From Vibrio caribbeanicus ATCC BAA-2122 (lineage in GTDB: Bacteria > Pseudomonadota > Gammaproteobacteria > Enterobacterales > Vibrionaceae), in assembly GCF_000165125.1 (NCBI RefSeq), contig NZ_AEIU01000091.1, forward strand, positions 62,001 to 126,000: a stretch of 64,000 nucleotides of DNA, written 5' to 3'. The translations under genes were made by a program, and so were the position numbers. Of this stretch, positions 26,402 through 36,689 are shown one piece after another. Each line of letters begins with the position of its first letter. Position 1 is the stretch's first letter. The notes under the pieces are model-generated. The model ran no database searches. It had not been told where the DNA came from and saw only the letters and a program-made list of their open reading frames with translations.

Positions 26402-29400
26402 ATGACGAGCGCAGAGCATAATGTAACCCCTCTTGATACTTTGACGTTTCCTTTGCATGGTTCAAGGCTAATCGAGGCTTCTGCTGGAACGGGTAAGACT
26501 TTTACTATTGCGGGCTTGTACTTGAGGTTACTGCTCGGGCATGGGAGCAGCAGCACACGTCATGCCTCTCCATTGACCGTTGATCAAATACTCGTGGTTA
26601 CTTTTACTGAGGCCGCTACCGCTGAGCTCAAAGATCGTATTCGTAGTCGTATCCACTCTGCGCGTCTGGCTTTTTCTCGAGGCGAAAGTGATGACCCTGT
26701 AATAGCTCCCTTACTTACTGATATTCAAGATCATCAGGCCGCTTCAGAAATATTACTGCAGGCTGAACGCCAAATAGATGAAGCGGCTATTTTTACTATT
26801 CACGGTTTTTGTCAAAGAGTACTTAAACAAAATGCGTTTGAGTCAGGAAGCCGTTTTCAAAACGAATTTATTACCGACGAGACTCGGATTAAAGCGCAAG
26901 TTGTTGCTGATTATTGGCGCCAGCATTTCTACTGCCTTCCGATTGCAATCGCTGCTGAGATTCGTCGTATTTGGGGGGCTCCAAACGAGCTTTTGTCTGA
27001 CATTGGTCGTTACCTAACTGGCTATCCGGTTTCGCTGTCTCATCAAGCCAGTGAGCAAAGTTTACTAGAACTTCATCAGAACAACTTAGCACGTATCGAT
27101 GAGCTGAAAGCTGCATGGAGATTAGCAGAAGCGGACTTTTTAAAACTCATTAGTGAATCCGATGTTAACAAGCGAAGTTACAGTAAGAAATCTTTACCAA
27201 TTTGGCTCGAGGGCATTACAGCTTGGGCTACCAGCGAAACAGGTAATTATGATTATCCAGAAAAGCTAGAGAAATTTTCTCAGAAGACGTTGAACGAAAA
27301 AACGTCTAAAGGCACTGCTCCCGTCCACCCTGTGTTTAATCAGATTGACGACTTTCTGGCTAATCCAATTGGTTTTAAAGCCCCCATCATCGCACATGCC
27401 ATTCAGTATTGTCGCACTCGGTTAGCGGAACTTAAGCTACAAAGGCAATGGTTATCGTTTGATGATTTGCTGAGTAATTTGTCTATTGCGCTTGATAACG
27501 ATGAATCTCAACAACTAGTTAAGAAAATTCGTGAGTTATACCCTGTCGCCATGATTGATGAGTTTCAAGATACCGATCCATTACAGTACAGTATTTTTAG
27601 TCGAATCTATCATCAGCAAGACACACTGGGCCTGTTTATGATTGGAGACCCTAAGCAGGCTATCTATGCCTTTCGTGGCGCGGATATTTTTACCTATATC
27701 AAAGCCCGTCATCAAGTCAATTCTCATTTTACGTTGGGAACCAACTGGCGCTCAAGTGCCGAAATGGTCCAAGCAGTCAATCAGATATTTTCAGGTAGCT
27801 CTAGCCCATTTATCTATGACCAAGATATTCCATTTTTACCAGTACAACCTCGACCTGGAGCTGATACATCATTTTGGATGATCGATGGGGAAAAGCAGCC
27901 TGCGTTAACGTTTTGGTTGAATGGTGATAATGAGACGCCAATATCTAAAGGTGAGTATATTGAAAGCATGGCAATCGCCAGTGCTAATCATATTCAAACT
28001 ATTTTAATGGGGTCTCAGCGTGCTCAAGCACACTTCCATAATGGAGACCAAAAAAAGGCAATCAAAGCGAGTGATATTGCTGTATTAGTGCGCACGGGTA
28101 GTGAAGCTCAGAAGATAAAAGCGGCACTCAGTGAGCGTGGTATTGCTAGCGTGTATTTGTCTAATCGAGAGAGTGTCTTTTCATCTCAAGTGGCAAAGGA
28201 TATTCAGCGTCTATTGCAGGGGGTACTGACCAGTGATAATGAGCGAGCGTTACGAGCATGCTTAGCTTCTGAGTTATTTGCTTTGAGCGCATCTGAACTT
28301 GATAGCCTCAATAATGATGAAAGTATATGGGATGGAATCATTCACGAGTTTAAAGGCTATCGTCAGGTCTGGTCACGGCGCGGAGTACTTCCCATGCTAC
28401 GTAACATCATTAGTAAAAGGCACATTGCAGAGAGATTACTTGAAGAGCAGAACGGTGAACGGGTATTGACGGACTTAATGCACATTGGAGAATTGTTGCA
28501 GCAAGCTAGCCAAGATCTCGAGAGTGATTATGGGCTTCTTCGTTGGTTGTCTCAGGCTATTGACGATGCGCAAAATGGCCATGGAGGCGGAGATGATCAA
28601 ATACAGAGGCTAGAATCAGAGCGAAATCTAGTACAAATTGTCACAATTCATAAATCAAAAGGCTTAGAGTATGAATTGGTATTTTTGCCCTTTGTTTTTG
28701 CTCATCGGGCTGCGGTAGAAGCGAAATACTATAGTCCAGAGCATGATAGGCATATTCTCGATATTTCTGCACATGATGCTTCCTTACAGCAAGCGGATAA
28801 AGAGCGTCTTGCTGAAGATTTGCGCCTGCTATATGTGGCTCTCACGCGCTCAGTATACGGTACTTTTGTTGGGGCAGCACCATTGAAAAATGGCCATTCA
28901 AATAAGGAACCCACGGGTATTCATCTGGGAGCTATGGGCTATTTGCTTCAAGATGGCAAAGAGGGAAGTGTGGCTGATTTAGTTGAGGCTTTACGACGCC
29001 ATGAGCAATCTTTTATTGCTCTGTCTGATTTGCCTCTTGATCACGAGACACCTTATATTGCTAATGATCAAGAGATACAAAACCTGTCGTCGGGCTCTCT
29101 TTCTCATGAGATTGACCGCCATTGGCGAATAAGCAGCTACTCTGGTTTGGTGAAACAAGGGGGGCACACTTTTGATGATAATTTGGGTACGTTGCAATAC
29201 CTTGATGTTGACTCCTTTGGTGATGAAATGCAGCCAGAGAACATTGAGTTGGAACGGAGTATTTTTTCGTTTCCCAAAGGGGCTAGACCGGGGACATTTT
29301 TGCATACCTTATTTGAAGAGATTGAGTTTACTCTGCCCGCGAAATCAGAGCAAAATACCAATATAATTATTAATTTACTAGAAAGTGAACAGATGGAAGT

Positions 29401-30016
29401 TGAATGGCTGCCCATCTTGCAGAATCTGGTTGATACCGTTCTATCAACCCCGTTAGATGGTAAAAATTTGCGGCTCAATCAAATACCAGTGCCACAACGT
29501 TTAGTCGAAATGGAGTTCTTATTACCTATTAAGGTATTGACTGCCCCTAGCTTGAATAGAATTGTCCATCGTCATGATATGCTATCGGCCAAAGCGGGTG
29601 AGCTCGGGTTTCAAAATGCCAAAGGTATGCTCAAAGGCTTTATCGATTTGGTTTTTGAGTACCAAGGAAAATATTATGTGCTTGACTGGAAATCGAATTA
29701 TTTAGGCGATCATGTTGATCATTATCAGACATCGTCCATCCATAGCGCAATGGCTGACCACAGATACGATTTTCAATACCAAATCTATGCATTGGCTTTG
29801 CATCGCTTTTTGGCGACTCGTATTGCGAATTATGATTATCAGCAGCACTTTGGTGGTGTTTTTTATCTCTTTCTTCGTGGCATGGATGGCAGTAGCGAGC
29901 GTGGGATATTCTCGACGAAACCAAATGCTGAACTTTTGAATGAGCTGGATGCCTTGATAGACGGCCGTGAAATCATACAAAGACAAAACAATTTAGGTCA
30001 AACGGAGTTATTTTAG
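26402..30016 (+). CDS. recB: RecB, exonuclease V helicase-nuclease subunit
   Basis: This is the 3'-5' helicase and nuclease of RecBCD, 1204 residues. Walker A (EASAGTGKTFTIAGLY) lies near residue 24-39, and helicase motif II appears in MIDEFQDTDP. IGDPKQAIYAFRGAD is motif III and IHKSKGLEYELVFLPF is motif V. The C-terminal nuclease has GFIDLVFEYQGKYYVLDWKSN with the metal-binding aspartates and lysine. The stop is two bases before the recD start, so translation is likely coupled. Confidence 0.97.
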   Translation: MTSAEHNVTPLDTLTFPLHGSRLIEASAGTGKTFTIAGLYLRLLLGHGSSSTRHASPLTVDQILVVTFTEAATAELKDRIRSRIHSARLAFSRGESDDPVIAPLLTDIQDHQAASEILLQAERQIDEAAIFTIHGFCQRVLKQNAFESGSRFQNEFITDETRIKAQVVADYWRQHFYCLPIAIAAEIRRIWGAPNELLSDIGRYLTGYPVSLSHQASEQSLLELHQNNLARIDELKAAWRLAEADFLKLISESDVNKRSYSKKSLPIWLEGITAWATSETGNYDYPEKLEKFSQKTLNEKTSKGTAPVHPVFNQIDDFLANPIGFKAPIIAHAIQYCRTRLAELKLQRQWLSFDDLLSNLSIALDNDESQQLVKKIRELYPVAMIDEFQDTDPLQYSIFSRIYHQQDTLGLFMIGDPKQAIYAFRGADIFTYIKARHQVNSHFTLGTNWRSSAEMVQAVNQIFSGSSSPFIYDQDIPFLPVQPRPGADTSFWMIDGEKQPALTFWLNGDNETPISKGEYIESMAIASANHIQTILMGSQRAQAHFHNGDQKKAIKASDIAVLVRTGSEAQKIKAALSERGIASVYLSNRESVFSSQVAKDIQRLLQGVLTSDNERALRACLASELFALSASELDSLNNDESIWDGIIHEFKGYRQVWSRRGVLPMLRNIISKRHIAERLLEEQNGERVLTDLMHIGELLQQASQDLESDYGLLRWLSQAIDDAQNGHGGGDDQIQRLESERNLVQIVTIHKSKGLEYELVFLPFVFAHRAAVEAKYYSPEHDRHILDISAHDASLQQADKERLAEDLRLLYVALTRSVYGTFVGAAPLKNGHSNKEPTGIHLGAMGYLLQDGKEGSVADLVEALRRHEQSFIALSDLPLDHETPYIANDQEIQNLSSGSLSHEIDRHWRISSYSGLVKQGGHTFDDNLGTLQYLDVDSFGDEMQPENIELERSIFSFPKGARPGTFLHTLFEEIEFTLPAKSEQNTNIIINLLESEQMEVEWLPILQNLVDTVLSTPLDGKNLRLNQIPVPQRLVEMEFLLPIKVLTAPSLNRIVHRHDMLSAKAGELGFQNAKGMLKGFIDLVFEYQGKYYVLDWKSNYLGDHVDHYQTSSIHSAMADHRYDFQYQIYALALHRFLATRIANYDYQQHFGGVFYLFLRGMDGSSERGIFSTKPNAELLNELDALIDGREIIQRQNNLGQTELF

Positions 30017-30018
30017 CC

Positions 30019-32103
30019 ATGATTGAGCTGATGTTTATTGTGAAAGAGATGGTTGAGCGTGGCGGCTTACGCCAATTAGATTATCAGTTTGCCCGTTTTA
30101 TCGCTGATCACTCCGATAATGAGTCGTTGGCTTTTTTGGCTGCGCTTGTCAGTGCGGAGCTGGGTAGAGGACACATTTGCCTTACTCTGTATGAACAAGA
30201 AGGTCATCTCACTGATTTGGCGAGTAAGCTTGGTTTTTTTGGCCAAGAAGCCGATGAATTGAACAAGCAGCTATTTGCTATTGATTGGTCACAAATACTC
30301 AATCAAGCACCACTCGTGGGTAACAATGGAGAGTCTTGTCCACTTACGTTTGATGGTGAAAGATTGTATCTTCATCGCTATTGGCATTATGAAACAATGC
30401 TTGCTGCGCATATTGAGAGTCTCGCACAGCCAATTAATCTTAATTCAAGTGAAATGCAGCTTCTCCGCCAGACACTTGATCATTTATTTGCGCGTAATTA
30501 TCGTTATTTGTTTGATGCTCTTAATCAAGGTAATGGCCTATCATTGCCATATCGAAAACGCTTGGTATGTGATTATCTTGATGTGATTAAGAGTGAGGCT
30601 ATGGACTGGGCAAGCATAGATCAAACGCTCGTCAATGCAAAAACGATTGCAGATTTAGCACCTCTTGACCGTTTAATACCGATTGATGCTTGCCTTAATT
30701 GGCAAAAAGTTGCAGCTGCAGTGGCTTTGACGAAACGCTTTGTGGTTATATCCGGAGGGCCAGGAACGGGCAAAACAACCACAGTAACAAAACTGCTTGC
30801 GGTGCTATTAGAACAAGCTCAAAGCCGTGGTGAAAATACCACCATCGAGCTTGTTGCACCAACAGGTAAAGCGGCCGCTCGTCTAACGGAATCAATAGGT
30901 AAAGCGGTATCTAGTTTGCCTGTCTCTGATCGTATAAAAGCACAAATTCCTACCAATGCGAGTACCATTCATCGTTTGTTAGGAGCAATAACGGGCAGTG
31001 TTGAATTTCGTTATAACCGCGATAATCAGTTGCATTTGGATATTTTAGTGGTTGATGAGGCGTCAATGATTGATTTGTCAATGATGTATAAGCTCACCGA
31101 GGCCTTGCCCAAATCTGCGCGCTTAATTCTACTTGGAGATAAAGATCAACTTGCGTCGGTAGAGGCAGGAGCGGTATTGGGTGATATTTGTTCATTCAGT
31201 CACTATGGTTTCAGTCGTAATCAGGCTACTCAGTTATCGAGACTTACTGGTTTTGCTGAGTTAGAAACAAGTTCGACTGTGCCGAGTATTTCTGACAGTC
31301 TTTGCATGCTGAAGAAAAGCTACCGATTTGATGCTCGTTCAGGTATTGGTCAACTTGCACAAGCCATTAATCATGGTTCGAACAAGAAGGTGGCTGAGGT
31401 GTGGCGAACAGGTTTTACTGATATTGCTAAATTTCCCATTGATTCAACCCATTACCAAAATTTAATTCAGACACTGGTTGAAGAGTACCGTCACTTCTTA
31501 ACTCGTATTCATCAGCGACAATCAGATTCAGTTAGTAATATAGAGCAGTTAGAACACACCGCTAAAGCGGCACTGGCGCTCTTTTCGTCTAGCAGACTTT
31601 TGTGTGCACTTAGGGAAGGAGACTTTGGGGTTAGTGGTCTTAATCAACGGATTGAAAAAGCGCTAAGTGCTCGTAAGTTGATCCAATTAAATGATGAGCT
31701 TTGGTACTCGGGGAGACCCATACTTATTACTCAAAACGATTACGCATTAGGTTTATATAATGGAGATATTGGCTTGTGCCTTTTCGATGATGAAAAAGCA
31801 AAAGTCTTTTTCGAGCAACCTGATGGTAGCATAAAGTCTGTTTTAGCCAGTCGAATTCCTGAGCATGAAACGGCGTATGCCATGACCATTCACAAATCTC
31901 AAGGTAGTGAATTCTCTCATGCTTTAATGGTACTTCCACCGGAATTTAGCCCTATTCTGACTAGAGAACTTGTATACACAGGCATTACACGTGCGAAAAA
32001 CCGTTTGAGTCTTTATAGTGATGAGAGGATATTTGAGCGAGCACTGAAGGTACGGACAACAAGAGCGAGTGGGTTGGTTAAACGACTTAGAGAGGGTAGT
32101 TGA
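30019..32103 (+). CDS. recD: RecD, exonuclease V 5'-3' helicase subunit
   Basis: This is the fast 5'-3' helicase of RecBCD, 694 residues against about 608 in E. coli. Walker A is GGPGTGKTTTVTKLL. Motif Ia is LVAPTGKAAARL, Walker B is ILVVDEASMIDLSMM, and the C-terminal motifs read AMTIHKSQGSEFSHALMVLP and LVYTGITRAKNRL. An insertion after the motif III region (GFSRNQATQLSRLTGF, about 395-430) explains part of the extra length. It is the last gene of the recC-recB-recD cluster. Confidence 0.97.
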   Translation: MIELMFIVKEMVERGGLRQLDYQFARFIADHSDNESLAFLAALVSAELGRGHICLTLYEQEGHLTDLASKLGFFGQEADELNKQLFAIDWSQILNQAPLVGNNGESCPLTFDGERLYLHRYWHYETMLAAHIESLAQPINLNSSEMQLLRQTLDHLFARNYRYLFDALNQGNGLSLPYRKRLVCDYLDVIKSEAMDWASIDQTLVNAKTIADLAPLDRLIPIDACLNWQKVAAAVALTKRFVVISGGPGTGKTTTVTKLLAVLLEQAQSRGENTTIELVAPTGKAAARLTESIGKAVSSLPVSDRIKAQIPTNASTIHRLLGAITGSVEFRYNRDNQLHLDILVVDEASMIDLSMMYKLTEALPKSARLILLGDKDQLASVEAGAVLGDICSFSHYGFSRNQATQLSRLTGFAELETSSTVPSISDSLCMLKKSYRFDARSGIGQLAQAINHGSNKKVAEVWRTGFTDIAKFPIDSTHYQNLIQTLVEEYRHFLTRIHQRQSDSVSNIEQLEHTAKAALALFSSSRLLCALREGDFGVSGLNQRIEKALSARKLIQLNDELWYSGRPILITQNDYALGLYNGDIGLCLFDDEKAKVFFEQPDGSIKSVLASRIPEHETAYAMTIHKSQGSEFSHALMVLPPEFSPILTRELVYTGITRAKNRLSLYSDERIFERALKVRTTRASGLVKRLREGS

Positions 32104-32121
32104 CCTTCCGTGGTAACTTCA

Positions 32122-32298
32122 TTAAACAGCGTTAGAGAAAGAAATGCTGCGAATACGGTATTTTGTCTTATAGTTCAAGATGAAGGCTTTCAGGCCTTCG
32201 CTTACAGGGAAGACACAGTGAACATCAAGGTTTTCAAGAAGCTCATTATCAGCCATGTCCCAAAAGCTTTGAACAGAATTACAAATAATTTTTTTCAT
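32122..32298 (-). CDS. Possible 58-residue small protein
   Basis: A minus-strand frame from the ATG at 32298 reads MKKIICNSVQSFWDMADNEL and continues with protein-like composition (LENLDVHCVFPVSEG) to a stop at 32122. AAGAG lies upstream at a slightly long spacing. It is convergent with recD, 18 bases from its stop. No family recognised; it could be a chance frame. Confidence 0.4.
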   Translation of the reverse strand: MKKIICNSVQSFWDMADNELLENLDVHCVFPVSEGLKAFILNYKTKYRIRSISFSNAV

Positions 32299-32680
32299 CG
32301 ATAGTTTGCTCTTAGTGACGTAATTAGTAACTTCAAGCAATCCTTGCGACCTAAATAACAATAGAGTTAAATAGGGAACTCCATAAAATTATCTCTATTA
32401 TGAGAATAGGCGGCATTTTAACCAGATTTGTAACAAAAAGTAAAGTTAATATGCCTTTATATGCACTTTGTATCTATCAATCAGTTACAGAAATTTTATC
32501 AGATATTTTAACAGTTGTAGTCCGAAATTTAATCATGAAATTAGACTAATTATCTGATAAAAAAGCCGTTGTTATTAACTGTAAACTTATTTTTCCATGA
32601 TTGTGCTGTTTGTTCCGGCAAACAGAATGAAGCGGCAAATTCGATGAATATAGCCAGTGTCAACTAACCCACCTCTGGTA
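32299..32680. other. AT-rich intergenic region
   Basis: This is AT-rich DNA between the small frame and argA. A near-inverted pair TTATCAGATA (32497) and TATCTGATAA (32552) is present, about 45 bases apart. No gene and no clear terminator for argA were seen. Confidence 0.4.
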
Positions 32681-34018
32681 TTAAAGACAGAGCATTAACG
32701 CTTTCGATTTTCTTTGGTAATTGTATAAATTTTGTTTTTGTAGAGGTAGGGAATCGACACCGACTTCCTCAAATCCTTGTTCTCTAAACCAGTGAAGGCT
32801 TTGTGTTGTCATAGCAAATAATCCCTGAATCCCCAGAGATTTTGCCTGTGATTTGAGATGTTTTAGAAGCAGTAAGCCGCGGTTGCCATCGCGATACTCT
32901 GGATGAATAGCGACACAGGCCATCTCCGCCATGCTTTCAGAGAGGTAAGGGTAGAGAGCTGCACATCCTATGATTAATCCATCCTTTTCTATGATGGTAA
33001 ATTGATGTAACTCCTGTTCCAGCTGCTCTCGTGAACGCCTTACAAGAATACCTGCTTGCTCTAAAGGCTGAATCAAATCTAAAATTCCGCCAATATCATC
33101 AATACAAGCCACTCTCACTTGTTCAGCACTGGCTTGGACGATTTGTGTGCCGATGCCATCGAGAGAGAAAAGCTCCTGAACGAGAGCGCCGTCGACTTTA
33201 TAACTAACTAAGTGGCTTCGAGACACCCCTGAACGACAGGCGTTGATGGCTGCTCTAAGAAATCTATGGGTACCTGACTCCTCGTTTGGGTTTTGGTTTG
33301 ACTCTAAATTCATTTCAGCAAGAATTTGCTCTGCTTGCTGAGGGAATAATTCAGCCAATACATTACCGTTTTGATCAATGACGCCTTGTTCAGAGCAAAA
33401 GCCAATTAATTTATCGGCATTTAATTTTATCGATACTTGGGTCGCCACTTCTTCAGACAGAAGGTTAAAAGGTTCACCCGTTACTGAACCTGCTATTGGG
33501 CCGAGCAAAACAATAGAGCCTTGATCTAAGCTTTGCTTTATACCTTCTGTGTCAATACGGCGTATTTTACCGCTGTGACAATAATCGATACCATCGTCGA
33601 TACCTTGAGGTTGAGCTGTGATGAAATTGCCACTGACCACTCTTAAATTGGTACCGGCCATTGGAGTATTGCTCATGTTCATTGACAGTTGTGCCGTTAT
33701 ACGAAGTTGCAATTGTCCAGCTGCTTGCATGACGTAACCAAGCGCTTGTTCATCAGTGATCCGAACGTGTTTATGGTAAGGCGTAATACACTGATTTTTT
33801 CCGAGTATGTTATTAATTTGTGGGCGTGCACCGTAAATCAAAACTAGCTTAATACCAAGGTTATGCAGCAAAGCAAGATCACTAATGATATGAGGAAAGT
33901 TTTCATCGGCTACCGCTTCTCCTCCTAACATAACAACCATAATCTTATTTCTATGCGTGTTGACATACGGAGCTGACTGTCGGAAACCTTTAACTAGAGC
34001 TGTACTTCTGATTTTCAT
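32681..34018 (-). CDS. argA: ArgA, N-acetylglutamate synthase
   Basis: This enzyme acetylates glutamate with acetyl-CoA, the first step of arginine synthesis. It has 445 residues, matching the E. coli type. The N-terminal amino-acid-kinase-like domain (about 20-280) includes [18 protein letters not shown] and [12 protein letters not shown], and binds arginine for feedback control. The C-terminal GNAT acetyltransferase (about 297-435) contains [12 protein letters not shown], the acetyl-CoA loop. The gene is convergent with recD, as in other gammaproteobacteria where argA lies beside recD. An ArgR-like box precedes it. Confidence 0.96.
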   Translation of the reverse strand: MKIRSTALVKGFRQSAPYVNTHRNKIMVVMLGGEAVADENFPHIISDLALLHNLGIKLVLIYGARPQINNILGKNQCITPYHKHVRITDEQALGYVMQAAGQLQLRITAQLSMNMSNTPMAGTNLRVVSGNFITAQPQGIDDGIDYCHSGKIRRIDTEGIKQSLDQGSIVLLGPIAGSVTGEPFNLLSEEVATQVSIKLNADKLIGFCSEQGVIDQNGNVLAELFPQQAEQILAEMNLESNQNPNEESGTHRFLRAAINACRSGVSRSHLVSYKVDGALVQELFSLDGIGTQIVQASAEQVRVACIDDIGGILDLIQPLEQAGILVRRSREQLEQELHQFTIIEKDGLIIGCAALYPYLSESMAEMACVAIHPEYRDGNRGLLLLKHLKSQAKSLGIQGLFAMTTQSLHWFREQGFEEVGVDSLPLQKQNLYNYQRKSKALMLCL

Positions 34019-34049
34019 AAAATGCCGATTTGGTTTTTAATGTCCCAAT

Positions 34050-34067
34050 ATTGCATTTTTATTCATT
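34050..34067. promoter_or_regulatory. Candidate ArgR box upstream of argA
   Basis: On the minus strand the site reads AATGAATAAAAATGCAAT. Its core TGAATAAAAATGCA differs at one base from the ArgR half-site pair TGAATWWWWATTCA. It lies 32-49 bases before the argA start. A second adjacent box was not convincing. Confidence 0.55.
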
Positions 34068-34190
34068 TTTTAGGCAAGAGTTTTAATGTGGGTTATTACA
34101 AAAATTATAATGACTCTAATTCAAACAAAGTGTTCTTTTGGGTTCTCGGAGCGGTAAATTAGCGTGAATGGGGTTTATGAATAACAATTA

Positions 34191-34610
34191 ATGATATTCT
34201 TGTTTTTTTGGGTGGGTGTAGTTGTGAGCAAAAAAAGCAATAGCGGTAAGATTTTTGAGAACACGGCTCTTATGTGTGCGATTGTCGTTACATTAATATT
34301 CCTCAGTATGAGTGGAAAACTGTACGATTTTTACATGGAGAAAGCCTACCCTAAATCTGAGATTTATGGAGCTTGGGTTGAACAGGATGTAGCATCTTAT
34401 GCCGCTGACATTTTTATGCTCAATAAATCAGGGGTAATTATCAAGGGTAAGATAGTTACCACCAAATATGATTGGGATGGCGCCAGCTTAAAATATCACC
34501 TCGGTGATAAAGTAAGGCGTTTTAAAGTCAAAAAAAATGAACCTGATTTCATGGAAATACAGTTAATTTCTGAGCCCCATTACAAACCTATCTTTCGTTT
34601 GGCGAAATAA
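34191..34610 (+). CDS. DUF2850 membrane-anchored protein
   Basis: This 139-residue protein matches my recollection of DUF2850, a family nearly confined to Vibrionaceae. One hydrophobic segment (about 26-41, ALMCAIVVTLIFLSMSG) anchors a C-terminal domain containing YGAWVEQDVASYAAD, which would face the periplasm. The start is uncertain: the ATG at 34191 adds a hydrophobic leader, and a GTG at 34224 (VSKKSNSGK) is equally plausible. It sits where amiC lies in E. coli, between argA and mltA. Function unknown. Confidence 0.75.
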   Translation: MIFLFFWVGVVVSKKSNSGKIFENTALMCAIVVTLIFLSMSGKLYDFYMEKAYPKSEIYGAWVEQDVASYAADIFMLNKSGVIIKGKIVTTKYDWDGASLKYHLGDKVRRFKVKKNEPDFMEIQLISEPHYKPIFRLAK

Positions 34611-34700
34611 CATAAAGTTAGCAAACGAGTACCTGTGTAATATTGATTATCAATACTAAGTTTGTCATTCTCTTTAATCCACTACAAAGAGACCAACTCA

Positions 34701-35807
34701 GTGTTAAAAAAAATATCACCACTTATCTTCAGCGCTCTATTATTCGGATGTGCGAATCCGTCTGATCGGGCTCAACAATACCTTGCCAGTAAAGCATTTA
34801 GTTCGACTTTGAATAAAACTAGCGTTATTCATTCTGAACAGCCACGTGATTACTCTAAGTTTGAACAGCAGGCTGAACAAGTGACCAACCGTTCGCCTAA
34901 CATGGCTAAAATTTACGCCCCTCTGTACAACAAACTCAACGAGTGGGTACTGCAGAGCGGTGATCCTTCTACTTTAGATCAGTACGGAATCCAGTTTGCC
35001 CAACTTGGTGGCGGTGATAGCCAAGGCAATGTTCTGTTTACTGGTTACTTTTCACCAGTGATGGAGTTAAGGCACAATGCTACCGATGTGTTTAAGTACC
35101 CTGTTTACGCGATGCCCGATTGCGAAAGCGAGTGTCCCACTCGTGCACAAATTTATGATGGGGCGCTTGATGGCCTTGGTTTAGAGCTTGGTTATGCTGC
35201 TAACCGAATCGACCCATTTTTAATGGAAGTACAAGGTAGTGGATTTGTACATTTCGAAGATGACGATACCCTAGAATATTTTGCTTATGGCGGTAAAAAT
35301 AACAAAGCTTATATTAGTATTGGTAAAGTTCTCATCGAACGAGGTTTAGTCCCGAGAGAAAAAATGTCTATGAAGGCAATAAAGCAATGGGTGACCGAAA
35401 ATGATGAGCAAACAGTGCGTGAGCTCTTAGAGCAAAATCCATCATTCGTCTTTTTTGAGCCCAGAGCAAATGCTCCAGTCACGGGCTCGGCTGGAATTCC
35501 ACTTCTTCCTATGGCATCGGTGGCTGGTGATAAGTCTATTTTTCCCATGGGGACCCCAATACTCGCTGAAGTACCTTTACTCAAACCTGATGGAACTTGG
35601 AGTGGTGCGCATCAGTTGAGATTATTGATTGTGCTTGATACAGGAGGGGCGGTAAAGCAGAACCATTTAGATTTATACCATGGTATGGGACCACGAGCTG
35701 GAACAGAAGCTGGGCACTATAAGCATTTTGGTCGAGTGTGGAAATTGGGTTTAAAAGGTACAGCAACACAGGCTCCTTGGGCCACTCCACCAGAGAAACT
35801 CGAATGA
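34701..35807 (+). CDS. mltA: MltA, membrane-bound lytic transglycosylase A
   Basis: This outer-membrane lipoprotein cleaves peptidoglycan glycan strands to form anhydromuramyl ends. A GTG start at 34701 after AAGAGA gives 368 residues and a clean lipoprotein signal (SALLFGC-A lipobox). The catalytic domain shows GYFSPVMELR, EVQGSGFVHF and FFEPR. The C-terminal 3D-type motif LDTGGAVKQNHLDLYHGMG holds the conserved aspartates. It is followed by a hairpin terminator and tcdA. Confidence 0.93.
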   Translation: MLKKISPLIFSALLFGCANPSDRAQQYLASKAFSSTLNKTSVIHSEQPRDYSKFEQQAEQVTNRSPNMAKIYAPLYNKLNEWVLQSGDPSTLDQYGIQFAQLGGGDSQGNVLFTGYFSPVMELRHNATDVFKYPVYAMPDCESECPTRAQIYDGALDGLGLELGYAANRIDPFLMEVQGSGFVHFEDDDTLEYFAYGGKNNKAYISIGKVLIERGLVPREKMSMKAIKQWVTENDEQTVRELLEQNPSFVFFEPRANAPVTGSAGIPLLPMASVAGDKSIFPMGTPILAEVPLLKPDGTWSGAHQLRLLIVLDTGGAVKQNHLDLYHGMGPRAGTEAGHYKHFGRVWKLGLKGTATQAPWATPPEKLE

Positions 35808-35823
35808 CCTAGACTTTTTAATC

Positions 35824-35851
35824 AAGAGTGCGTATAAAACGCACTCTTTAC
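35824..35851 (+). terminator. Rho-independent terminator after mltA
   Basis: A perfect 10-bp stem, AAGAGTGCGT/ACGCACTCTT, with loop ATAAA is followed by a short T-rich tail. It lies between mltA and tcdA. Confidence 0.75.
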
Positions 35852-35874
35852 TTTTCTATCCAGCGGTATTCAAT

Positions 35875-36684
35875 ATGCGTGACATCGATACTCCAGCTTC
35901 TGACTCTTATAATCAACGTTTTGGCGGAACGCGTCGTTTGTATGGTCATAGTGAAGTGGACATATTGCGAGCAGCTCACGTTTGCGTTATCGGGATTGGT
36001 GGTGTTGGCTCTTGGGCAGCCGAAGCATTGGCAAGAACGGGGATTGGAGAATTGACATTGATAGATATGGACGATGTGTGCGTCACTAATATCAATCGTC
36101 AAATTCATGCCATGAGTGGAACGATCGGTCAAAGCAAAATTGAAGTTATGGCTGAAAGAATTAAGCGGATAAACCCCGAGTGTAAGGTTAATCTCATTGA
36201 TGACTTTATTTCACCGGAAAACCAGAGCGAGTATCTTTCTCGCGGTTATGATTATGTCCTTGATGCGATTGACAGCGTTAAAGCCAAAGCATCGCTTTTG
36301 GCATACTGTCGTAGCAATAAAATCAAAGTGATTACTGTTGGTGGCGCTGGTGGGCAGCAGGACCCCACTCAAATAAAAGTCGCGGATTTGACCAAAACAA
36401 TCCAAGATCCCCTCGCCAAGAAGATTAAAGATACGCTGCGCTATCGCCATAACTTCCCAACTAATCCTGGACGTAAATTTGGTATTGAATGTGTCTTTTC
36501 GACTGAGCAATTAAAATATCCTCAATCTGATGGGAGTGTCTGTAGTACCAAAGCAACTGCTGAGGGCCCAAAACGAATGGATTGTGCCAGCGGTTTTGGT
36601 GCTGCTGCAGTAGTCACCGCCACATTCGGCTTTGTTGCGGTTGCACGCATTGTTGAAAAAATCATTCAGAAACATCGGGGATAA
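35875..36684 (+). CDS. tcdA: TcdA (CsdL), tRNA threonylcarbamoyladenosine dehydratase
   Basis: This E1-like ATP-dependent enzyme cyclises t6A to ct6A at position 37 of ANN-decoding tRNAs. It has 269 residues. The ThiF/E1 nucleotide-binding region is GIGGVGSWAAEALARTG (41-57), followed by the metal/ATP aspartates in LTLIDMDDVCVTNINRQ. YVLDAIDSVKAKASL is the adenylation-site helix region. It is five bases from csdE, whose product feeds sulfur to this pathway in E. coli. Confidence 0.95.
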   Translation: MRDIDTPASDSYNQRFGGTRRLYGHSEVDILRAAHVCVIGIGGVGSWAAEALARTGIGELTLIDMDDVCVTNINRQIHAMSGTIGQSKIEVMAERIKRINPECKVNLIDDFISPENQSEYLSRGYDYVLDAIDSVKAKASLLAYCRSNKIKVITVGGAGGQQDPTQIKVADLTKTIQDPLAKKIKDTLRYRHNFPTNPGRKFGIECVFSTEQLKYPQSDGSVCSTKATAEGPKRMDCASGFGAAAVVTATFGFVAVARIVEKIIQKHRG

Positions 36685-36689
36685 TATCC

